In this document: positions 8,888 to 14,483 of the stretch, piece by piece
Position numbering within the stretch: the stretch's first letter is position 1
Layout: every line of letters starts with the position of its first letter
Origin: SZUA-22 sp039714835
GTDB taxonomy: Bacteria > Bacteroidota > Ignavibacteria > Ignavibacteriales > Melioribacteraceae
NCBI GenBank assembly: GCA_039714835.1
Contig: JBDLIN010000085.1
Span: 1-14,483, forward strand
Direction of reading: 5' to 3'
Length of the DNA stretch: 14,483 bases
Notes under the pieces: model-generated
Databases searched by the model: none
What the model was told of the DNA's origin: nothing
What the model saw: only the letters and a program-made list of their open reading frames with translations
Translations under genes and position numbers: made by a program

Positions 8888-8917
8888 TGAATCTATACAA
8901 TATTAAAATTAAGCAAT
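8888..8917 (-). promoter_or_regulatory. Candidate Bacteroidetes-type promoter overlapping operator 1
   Basis: On the minus strand, ATTG (8914-8917) and TAGATTCA (8888-8895) are separated by 18 bases. This is a loose match to the Bacteroidetes -33 TTTG / -7 TAnnTTTG pattern. The -33-like element is part of operator 1, a sensible arrangement for repression. Both boxes are imperfect and the region is AT-rich, so this is only a candidate. Confidence 0.25.
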
Positions 8918-8926
8918 CGATTGTTT
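8911..8926. promoter_or_regulatory. LacI-family operator-like palindrome, site 1
   Basis: AAGCAATCGATTGTTT is palindromic at 7 of 8 paired positions, with the perfect core CAATCGATTG. The core fits the LacI/GalR-family operator pattern AAnCGnTT with a central CG. It lies upstream of the TonB receptor and downstream of the sugar-transport genes. No regulator gene is in the window, so the binding family is inferred from site form. Confidence 0.6.
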
Positions 8927-8940
8927 TGTCATATAAATTT

Positions 8941-8956
8941 AAGCAATCGATTTTAT
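8941..8956. promoter_or_regulatory. LacI-family operator-like palindrome, site 2
   Basis: AAGCAATCGATTTTAT repeats the first 12 bases of site 1 exactly, and each copy is preceded by an AAATT-like stretch. Its right half is degenerate (5 of 8 paired positions). The start-to-start distance to site 1 is exactly 30 bp, close to three helical turns, so two dimers would sit on the same DNA face. It may be the weaker, cooperative site. Confidence 0.55.
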
Positions 8957-9016
8957 TATTGCAAATGTTTAGACTTAAAGTATGTTTAATAAAATCCCGT
9001 AGGAGTGAAATAATTA

Positions 9017-9037
9017 ACTTCGGGCATCGCCCGAAGT
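9017..9037 (-). terminator. Hairpin, probable terminator of the SemiSWEET transcript
   Basis: ACTTCGGGC (9017-9025) and GCCCGAAGT (9029-9037) form a perfect 9-bp GC-rich stem with a 3-base loop. On the minus strand it is followed by TAATTATTTC, a modest T-rich tail. It would stop transcripts from the transporter side before the receptor operon. It lies 316 bases past the SemiSWEET stop, which is far for that gene's own terminator. Confidence 0.5.
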
Positions 9038-9353
9038 AGAATCTAGTCTAAAAAAATGCTGAAGCTCTGAAACAGCGAGATAAACCTTTAGAAAATAATA
9101 ATACCTTAAAAACCATCAAGTGATGAAAAGAGATGAACTTTTAAAAGCCCCTTCTCTTCCTAAGAGAACTGGTTTGACCTGTCTGCACAAAACCGTGTTT
9201 CGGCTTAGGCAAAAGATAAGTCATTGATCTTTAAAATCCTTAAGTTGACGCTAATGCTCTTCGGGTCTTTTACAAATTTCTTTTTCTCGATCAATTCTAC
9301 TGTCGTCTATGACTATTAAATAATAATAAAATAGGTGTGATGTGATTTTAGTT
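9038..9353. other. Gene-free stretch with decayed repeat-like sequence
   Basis: No supportable gene was found on either strand; frames are broken within about 40 codons and lack ribosome binding sites. The stretch includes a short perfect hairpin, TTCTCTT (9152-9158) with AAGAGAA (9162-9168), inside a GCCCCTTCTCTTCC context that resembles degraded dispersed intergenic repeats. I checked by eye for tRNA- or tmRNA-like ends and saw none. A small structured RNA cannot be excluded. Confidence 0.45.
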
Positions 9354-9608
9354 TCAACCGTATTTTAACTTATAAATTAAAATTATTAGTCCCATAGGAA
9401 ATACAAACACTTGAGATAAAATGATGGCTGATTCTGAAGAGAGCAAACCATATGTTAACCAAAGAGAATTATTTACCGTTATCAAAATAAATGTCGGTAA
9501 CGAAAGTCCCTTTGTATCTTTTGTTTTTACAGTTTTAATAACTTGCGGTAAAAAAAGGATGGCCCCTATTCCCGCTGCAGCATAACCAATTATATTTACT
9601 AATTGCAT
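9354..9608 (-). CDS. SemiSWEET (PQ-loop/MtN3-type) sugar transporter
   Basis: 84 residues, full length for this family of roughly 85-100 residues. There are three predicted membrane helices: about 3-24 (IIGYAAAGIGAILFLPQVIK), 36-57 (TFILITVNNSLWLTYGLL) and 60-81. The PQ motif sits in FLPQV (18-22), followed by the typical short basic loop KTVKTKDTKGLS. The NNSLWLTYG stretch carries the conserved Asn and Trp of the sugar pocket. SemiSWEETs work as homodimers that let sugars equilibrate across the inner membrane. An in-frame stop lies 12 bases upstream, so this ATG is the first possible start, and no Shine-Dalgarno precedes it. It follows the MFS permease after an 82-bp gap containing a terminator, so expression may depend on read-through or a separate promoter. 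A mono- or disaccharide from the mannosidase pathway is the likely cargo, by inference. Confidence 0.9.
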   Translation of the reverse strand: MQLVNIIGYAAAGIGAILFLPQVIKTVKTKDTKGLSLPTFILITVNNSLWLTYGLLSSESAIILSQVFVFPMGLIILIYKLKYG

Positions 9609-9635
9609 ATGAATAAATATTTAATCAATAATTAA

Positions 9636-9675
9636 AAACTAAAAGATTTCTCTCCCGATCGAACTAGGAGAGAAA
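9636..9675 (-). terminator. Rho-independent terminator after the MFS sugar permease
   Basis: TTTCTCTCC (9647-9655) and GGAGAGAAA (9667-9675) form a perfect 9-bp stem with an 11-base loop. On the minus strand it is followed by TCTTTTAGTTTTT, a convincing T-rich tail. It lies 15 bases past the permease stop and before SemiSWEET, so it should end or attenuate the hydrolase-permease transcript. Confidence 0.75.
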
Positions 9676-9690
9676 ATAAAGTATAAAATA

Positions 9691-10920
9691 TTAACCCCTA
9701 ACTCTTTCTAATTCACCAGGTCTTGCTTTATATCCACTTAATGCATAATGCATAATAACTATATAACATAATAGTGGAAGAATGTAAGACATATGTAAAC
9801 CTATAGCTGGCATATCAGCAAGAACACCCTGAAGTAATGGGATAATTGCTCCGCCAACCGGTGCCATTACAAGTATACCAGATGCTTTGTTTGTATATTC
9901 TCCCAATCCATCAATTGCCATTGCGAAGATATTTGACCACATTATTGAATTGAAAAGACCTACTGCTAACATAGACCACATTGCTATATATCCAGTTGAT
10001 AGTATTGTTACTCCAACAAGAATAAAAGACATTGTGGCAGCAATGAATAAAACTTTTGGGGCCCTGACTTTCTGAAGTATCGCAGATCCGATAAATCTAC
10101 CAACCATCAATCCTCCCCAATATAATGGAATATATGTCGCTGCAGTTTTCTCTTCAAATCCAGCAATGTATGGCTCTGCTAAAAAATTAACAATAAAACT
10201 TCCTATGGCAACCTCAGCTCCAACGTACAATGTTAGGGCAATAACACCTAGACGTACTTGTCTAAACTTTAAAACACATCCTTTTATTTTCTTCCCTTTT
10301 TGCTGAATTACTTCTGGTAATTTCACAAAAGAAAAAATTGCAGCAACCAATAAAACAAATAAAGCTAAACCGAGATATGGACCTTGTACTGCTTCTGCTG
10401 CTTCAGCAGGAGTACTATAATGCCCCATAATCAACATTGCTCCCATTAAAGGTGCTAAAGTTGTAGCTAAAGAATTAACCCCTTGTGCTAGATTTAATCT
10501 GCTGGAAGCTGTTTCTGGAGCTCCTAAAACAGAGACATAAGGATTTGCAACAACTTGAAGAAAAACATTTCCAGTAGCCATAGTGAAAAGACCGAATAAG
10601 AAAAGCGGGTAAGAAATCATCCATGATGCTGGAAAAAATATAAGACAACCAATTCCATTTATTAATAGTCCAGCTACAATTCCTTTTTTATATCCTATTT
10701 TACCAATAACCATACTTGCAGGTACAGCCATTAAGAAATATGCTCCAAAAAAACTAAATTGGATCAGCATTGTTTCCGTATAGTTCATCTGGAATAATCC
10801 CTTAAAATGAGGGATTAAAATATCATTTAACGATACAATTGCTCCCCATATAAAAAAGAGTGAGGTCATTAATGCAAAAGCAAATTTATAATTATTTCCC
10901 TTACTTTCCGGTCGTTCCAT
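9691..10920 (-). CDS. FucP/GluP-type sugar:proton MFS transporter
   Basis: 409 residues with about 12 membrane helices. GGAG (10926-10929) precedes the ATG. The segments LFFIWGAIVSLNDILIPHFK (21-40), GTQ-like GYKKGIVAGLL and ANPYVSVLG followed by SSRLNLAQGVNS (125-150) match the FucP family of sugar:H+ symporters. Asp33 in SLNDIL corresponds to the essential Asp46 of E. coli FucP. The position of FucP Glu135, in the segment before ANP, appears to be Gln122 here (FLQVVANP), as in the glucose/galactose (GluP) branch. That points to hexoses such as mannose or glucose rather than fucose. These alignments are from memory. The gene follows GH92 after 72 bp and probably imports the sugars released by the upstream hydrolases. 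Confidence 0.88.
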   Translation of the reverse strand: MERPESKGNNYKFAFALMTSLFFIWGAIVSLNDILIPHFKGLFQMNYTETMLIQFSFFGAYFLMAVPASMVIGKIGYKKGIVAGLLINGIGCLIFFPASWMISYPLFLFGLFTMATGNVFLQVVANPYVSVLGAPETASSRLNLAQGVNSLATTLAPLMGAMLIMGHYSTPAEAAEAVQGPYLGLALFVLLVAAIFSFVKLPEVIQQKGKKIKGCVLKFRQVRLGVIALTLYVGAEVAIGSFIVNFLAEPYIAGFEEKTAATYIPLYWGGLMVGRFIGSAILQKVRAPKVLFIAATMSFILVGVTILSTGYIAMWSMLAVGLFNSIMWSNIFAMAIDGLGEYTNKASGILVMAPVGGAIIPLLQGVLADMPAIGLHMSYILPLLCYIVIMHYALSGYKARPGELERVRG

Positions 10921-10992
10921 TTTTACTCCATTACAATAAAATGTGTTAAATAATTCTATATTTAATTAGCAAAAAAATTGTTAATAACAAAT

Positions 10993-13917
10993 TTAGTTAT
11001 TTTTTTCTCTATATAATTCATTTGTTTTTATCTCTCTTTTTCCAAACCTCGGTCCTTGCCAGCTAACTTTTAATCCTTTTCCTCCGCCGGCCTGAAAATA
11101 TTTAAGATCGATTTTGTGAAATCCAGCTTTTAAAGCAATTGAACAGGTTTCTGTTATCATACCGTGATTTGCATCATTCTCTATTATTTCTTCACCATCG
11201 ATGTATAATCGACTACCATCATTTGATTCCAAATAAAAAGTGTAAATTCCATCATTGGGAACTTTTATATATCCATCGTATTTAAATCCAAAATATTTAT
11301 CTGTATTCGCCTTTTCAATATTAAACGTATTTACAACACCTTGTAAAATAGGTTCTACAATATCTAAGTCAGCAGTGGTTACAAAAAATTTCTCAAAATA
11401 TTTATAATTTAATCCTGGAATAACTTCAATATTTTTTATTGGATCATTGAATTCTGCTTTTGTCAGTTGTGTCGTTACAATTCCACTAGGCAGATTTTCA
11501 TTATCAAAAGCTTGGAATTTTAGAGTTGTAGTCCTAAGAATTTCTAAAGAAGAAGTACAAAGTTTTGACTTCTTTGATGGTTTAGTACCATCGAGTGTAT
11601 AACGAATCATAGAATTTTTTGTGTCGCACGCTAATTCAATTTTTGTTGAATTCATAAACAAAGTTTTTCCACTCTTAACATAAGGAAGTGATACAACAGA
11701 CGGACCATTTCCTGAAGGTGGTCTGTTATCACCACTGCTTCCCCATTCTTTGTTAGGCTTATCCCCCATTTCAAAAATAAGATTACCACCATTAATAATA
11801 TCACTATGGTTTATATAGGATTTTGAATATGTCTCTCCATTAAGTTTTACTGATTGAATATAATAATTCTCTTCAGATCGATTTCTAGCTTCAATTATAA
11901 ATTCTTTTCCACCTGCCTTGCCGCCTGCCTTGCCGTCAGGCAGGTTTTCTAAGTTGATGGTAGCTTTATCGAACAATGGACTTCCAAAAACATAAATATA
12001 TTGTCCAGGTGAAACCGGATAAAATCCTAATGAACTTAAGATATACCATGCTGACATTTGTCCGCAGTCTTCATTACCAGCAATTCCTTCTGGATCATCA
12101 GAATAAAGTTCTGTTAGAATTTTATGCACAATTTCTTGAGTCTTCCATGGTTTTCCAACATAGTTATACAAGTAAGGCAGATGATGTCCCGGCTCATTGC
12201 CGTGCCAGTATTGACCAATTATGCCTTGTTGTTCCTCATCAGTTTGGTAAGTGAATAGTATATCTAACCATTTCGAAAATTCTTCATCTCCACCAGCTAA
12301 GTCAATTAAGCTCTTTGTATCGTGTGGTACAAACATATATTGATATGCATTTCCTTCAGAGTAAGCTGAGTTTATTAACGGATCAAAAGGTGAAAGCCAT
12401 TTCCTATCATAACTTTTTCCACGCATAAATTTTGCAGCAGTATCAAAAACATTTTCGTAAAAATGTGACCTCACATTATATTCATCATAATCATCTTCCT
12501 TCCCCAGTGCTTTAGCAATTTGTGATATACACCAATCGTTGTAACAATATTCTAAAGTCTTAGAAACTGACTCACCCTGCCTATCATACGGAATATAACC
12601 ATGGTTCTTATAATATTTTAATCCTAGTCTATCCATCTGTGAAATTTCTTTCATTCCTGTATAAGCCTTTTCAATATTATAATCTCTAATTCCTTTTATA
12701 TAGGCATCGGCAATGATCGATACAACGTGATAACCAAGCATATCATCAGTATAGTTACCTACAAGAGGCCACATTGGCAGTCTTCCTCCATCATCATATT
12801 TTGCTAGTAATGATTTAATAAATTCATTTGTTTCCTTTTGTTCAATGATTGTAAATAATGGATGAAGACCACGGAACGTATCCCAAAGAGAAAAGACAGT
12901 ATAATTGGTAAAACTATCAGCTTTATGGATTTTACCATCAATCCCTCTATAACTCCCGTCAACATCCATAAATAAATCAGGACTTAAAAAAGCATGATAC
13001 ATCGAAGTGTAAAAATTAATTCTTTGTCCTGCCTGTTCGGCAGGCAGGTCTTCTGTTCCCCCATCAATTTGAATTTTATTTAGTTTCTCATTCCATAATT
13101 CCTTTGCATCACTTCTAATTTTATTAAAGTTCCATCCCGAAATCTCTGCATTTAAATTCTTTCTTGCGCCTTCAGCACTCACTGAAGATATTCCAACTTT
13201 CACAAGTATTTCTTCATTGTCAATAGTTTTATATTTAATACATGTTTTTAAATTCTTTCCTACAATTTGGTTTTCACTCTCTAAATAAAACACATCTGAT
13301 TTCGAAAATGGTTTTGAGAATTGTGCAACGATATAGACATATTGATCATATGCCCAACCATGCGAGCGACGTAGTCCTTCAATTTCATTATCATTAACAA
13401 TTTTTATATATCCTTCTTCTGCACCATCCGGATGGAGTAAATCAATTATAATGTTTGCACTATCAGTCTTAGGAAAAGTGTATTTATGAAATCCACAACG
13501 GGCAGTTGTAGTTAATTCTGCTTTAATATTTGAATCTTCTAAAAACACAGAATAATAACCTGGCTCAGCAAGTTCATTTTCATGCTTAAATTTTGAATGA
13601 GTAACTTCACCAACACTTGGTATAAAAAGAATATCTCTATACTCCGGTTCCCCTACACCATTTAAGTGAGTATGTGAGAAACCAAGTATTATTGAGTCTG
13701 GGTAATAATACCCTCCGCACGACTCTTGTCCTTCCGTTCTTGTATCAGGGCTTAGCTGCACCATTCCAAACGGGACACTGGCCCCGGGGTAAGTATGACC
13801 ATCACCCCCTGTCCCAATAAAGGGATTAACATATTGTGTATAATCTTTATATTCTTTAGCACAACTTGATAATAAAAATATTCCAGCTATTATTAACCAA
13901 ATAATCTTTATTTTCAT
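10993..13917 (-). CDS. GH92 exo-alpha-mannosidase lipoprotein with chitobiase-C-terminal-like and PA14 domains
   Basis: 974 residues. The lipoprotein signal ends LLSSC (Cys19). The GH92 N-terminal beta-sandwich starts at YVNPFIGTGGDGHTYPGA (29-46) and SVPFGMVQLSPDT. The (alpha/alpha)6 catalytic domain runs to about 720 and has FSLWDTFRGLHPL (342-353), GNEPGHH (573-579, where the family's catalytic acid Glu lies) and GNEDCGQMSAW (614-624, catalytic base region). The key motifs look intact, so a calcium-dependent inverting exo-alpha-mannosidase is expected. Next come a chitobiase/hexosaminidase C-terminal-like module (about 755-815, RYTLDGTKPS) and a PA14 domain (about 832-956, FYLESNDGSRLYIDGEEII), likely for glycan binding. 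Two short in-frame insertions derive from palindromic repeats (residues about 290-298 and 659-670). The gene starts 11 bp after the upstream hydrolase, with a weak GAAGAA Shine-Dalgarno, so translational coupling is likely. Confidence 0.95.
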   Translation of the reverse strand: MKIKIIWLIIAGIFLLSSCAKEYKDYTQYVNPFIGTGGDGHTYPGASVPFGMVQLSPDTRTEGQESCGGYYYPDSIILGFSHTHLNGVGEPEYRDILFIPSVGEVTHSKFKHENELAEPGYYSVFLEDSNIKAELTTTARCGFHKYTFPKTDSANIIIDLLHPDGAEEGYIKIVNDNEIEGLRRSHGWAYDQYVYIVAQFSKPFSKSDVFYLESENQIVGKNLKTCIKYKTIDNEEILVKVGISSVSAEGARKNLNAEISGWNFNKIRSDAKELWNEKLNKIQIDGGTEDLPAEQAGQRINFYTSMYHAFLSPDLFMDVDGSYRGIDGKIHKADSFTNYTVFSLWDTFRGLHPLFTIIEQKETNEFIKSLLAKYDDGGRLPMWPLVGNYTDDMLGYHVVSIIADAYIKGIRDYNIEKAYTGMKEISQMDRLGLKYYKNHGYIPYDRQGESVSKTLEYCYNDWCISQIAKALGKEDDYDEYNVRSHFYENVFDTAAKFMRGKSYDRKWLSPFDPLINSAYSEGNAYQYMFVPHDTKSLIDLAGGDEEFSKWLDILFTYQTDEEQQGIIGQYWHGNEPGHHLPYLYNYVGKPWKTQEIVHKILTELYSDDPEGIAGNEDCGQMSAWYILSSLGFYPVSPGQYIYVFGSPLFDKATINLENLPDGKAGGKAGGKEFIIEARNRSEENYYIQSVKLNGETYSKSYINHSDIINGGNLIFEMGDKPNKEWGSSGDNRPPSGNGPSVVSLPYVKSGKTLFMNSTKIELACDTKNSMIRYTLDGTKPSKKSKLCTSSLEILRTTTLKFQAFDNENLPSGIVTTQLTKAEFNDPIKNIEVIPGLNYKYFEKFFVTTADLDIVEPILQGVVNTFNIEKANTDKYFGFKYDGYIKVPNDGIYTFYLESNDGSRLYIDGEEIIENDANHGMITETCSIALKAGFHKIDLKYFQAGGGKGLKVSWQGPRFGKREIKTNELYREKNN
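11912..11944. repeat. In-frame palindromic repeat with 12-bp tandem duplication inside GH92
   Basis: CCTGCCTTGCCG occurs twice in perfect tandem (11912-11923 and 11924-11935) and is followed by the inverted arm CAGGCAGG (11937-11944). The block is far more GC-rich than the gene around it. It is a multiple of three in its duplicated unit and encodes the peptide LPDGKAGGKAGG (659-670), inserted between LEN and KEFIIEA of the GH92 fold. The form matches palindromic repeats known to lodge inside genes in several bacterial lineages. Confidence 0.7.
13028..13048. repeat. Second in-frame palindromic repeat inside GH92
   Basis: CCTGCCTG (13028-13035) and CAGGCAGG (13041-13048) form a perfect 8-bp stem with a 5-base loop. 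On the coding strand the block specifies LPAEQAG (291-297), between IQIDGGTED and NFYTSMYHAF, where relatives recalled from memory run straight through. It shares the CCTGCC/GGCAGG arms with the other copy and so probably belongs to the same repeat family. Confidence 0.65.
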
Positions 13918-13928
13918 TTTTTCTTCAA

Positions 13929-14483
13929 TTATTTATTGTGTGTTATTTCTCTTATTAGTTTAACTTCACTACTGTCAAACGGTGTCCCATCTTGTCTAAA
14001 AATATCGTGGAACCATGTTCCAGGTTCTGATGACCCTTCTTTTGAACCCCATGGATAAATAGTATTAGATTTACCGCTAACTAATCCCCAGTTAATACAA
14101 CTGATATTTTCTTCTTTAAAATAAGGGAAGTGTGTTTCAAATTTACTGTTATTAGTGCGAGCCATATATTCCGTGCAAATCAATGGACGATTATATTTTC
14201 TTAAACTATCTACAATATTCTTTACATCACTAAGACTTGAATATTGATGAAATGTAATAACATCTGAATTTGTAAGAGAAAATTTGTTAAGAGAATCAAA
14301 ATCAGCACTATAATTCCATACAGATACTGATAAAGGCTGAGATAATCCAACTTCCCTTGACCATCGAAAAACGGCTTTGAGTAATGGTAGACTTTTATTC
14401 AATTGTCCTGTATTGCCAGGTTCATTATAAAGGTCCCAGAATAATATTCGTTCATCATCCTTAAAGCTGTTTAGTATGTCCTT
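13929..14483 (-). CDS. Clan GH-A glycoside hydrolase (GH5-like), N-terminus cut by window edge
   Basis: The frame is open to the right edge, giving 184 residues of the C-terminal part; a TTG at 14402 is internal and not the start. In the fragment, WDLYNEPGN (16-24) holds the acid/base Glu21 of clan GH-A. FHQYSS (78-83) follows the usual strand-6 pattern, and RPLICTEYMAR (99-109) contains the nucleophile Glu105. A Trp-rich INWGLVSGKSNTIYPWG segment then closes the barrel. This matches the endo-beta-mannanase/cellulase-like group of GH5-related enzymes (COG3934 type), acting on beta-linked glycans by retention. The exact family and substrate cannot be fixed from the fragment. The stop lies 11 bp before GH92, so both are very likely co-transcribed and used together on mannose-containing material. 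Confidence 0.85.
   Translation of the reverse strand, partial: KDILNSFKDDERILFWDLYNEPGNTGQLNKSLPLLKAVFRWSREVGLSQPLSVSVWNYSADFDSLNKFSLTNSDVITFHQYSSLSDVKNIVDSLRKYNRPLICTEYMARTNNSKFETHFPYFKEENISCINWGLVSGKSNTIYPWGSKEGSSEPGTWFHDIFRQDGTPFDSSEVKLIREITHNK

Noticed and set aside
8842..9039. Plus-strand open frame of 65 codons in the intergenic region
   Set aside because: It runs through both operator-like palindromes and one arm of the GC-rich hairpin, has no ribosome binding site and resembles no protein family.
9122..9226. Plus-strand 34-codon frame starting at the ATG near 9123
   Set aside because: It has no ribosome binding site, sits in repeat-like sequence, and a frame of similar length is open on the opposite strand over the same bases.
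1..14483. Search by eye for CRISPR arrays, transposases, integrase or attachment sites, and tRNA or rRNA genes
   Set aside because: No regularly spaced repeats, transposase or integrase motifs, or tRNA-like structures were found.

Overview
The window is AT-rich, and every gene that can be supported lies on the minus strand. It looks like a bacterium of the FCB superphylum outside the classical Bacteroidia. Ignavibacteria-like lineages fit best, with Calditrichota or Marinimicrobia as alternatives. Three things point there: a type IX secretion (T9SS) C-terminal domain with the PNPFNP-type motif, a PorV/PorQ-family outer-membrane protein, and a TonB-dependent receptor with an N-terminal carboxypeptidase-regulatory-like domain. 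Most genes also have good Shine-Dalgarno sequences (GGAGG, AGGAG), which is unusual for Bacteroidia and Flavobacteriia. The taxonomic call is inference.

Read in the direction of transcription (right to left), the window starts inside a glycan-degradation operon. It holds a truncated clan GH-A glycoside hydrolase (13929-14483), a lipoprotein GH92 alpha-mannosidase with chitobiase-C-terminal-like and PA14 domains (10993-13917), and a FucP/GluP-type sugar permease (9691-10920). A hairpin terminator (9636-9675) separates these from a SemiSWEET sugar transporter (9354-9608). The set reads as release of mannose or short mannosides from glycans, followed by inner-membrane uptake.

A non-coding stretch (8729-9353) follows. 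It carries a strong hairpin, a decayed-looking repeat segment, and two copies of a LacI-type operator-like palindrome with central AATCGATT, spaced exactly 30 bp apart. These lie upstream of a four-gene envelope operon: a TonB-dependent receptor (5786-8728), a large secreted protein with a fibronectin-III domain and a T9SS-like C-terminal domain (3659-5722), a PorV/PorQ-family barrel (2609-3637), and a secreted lectin-like protein with a T9SS type A sorting domain (1403-2554). Gaps inside the operon are 21-63 bp. It ends at a perfect 11-bp-stem terminator (1343-1380). No SusD homologue is present.

The left end holds a nested palindromic intergenic repeat (1192-1294) and a truncated lipoprotein of the C45 (penicillin acyltransferase-like) Ntn-hydrolase family (1-1127).

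The most notable points are the SusD-less receptor/T9SS/PorV operon with its tandem operator, and two in-frame GC-rich palindromic repeats inside the GH92 gene, one of which contains a perfect 12-bp tandem duplication.
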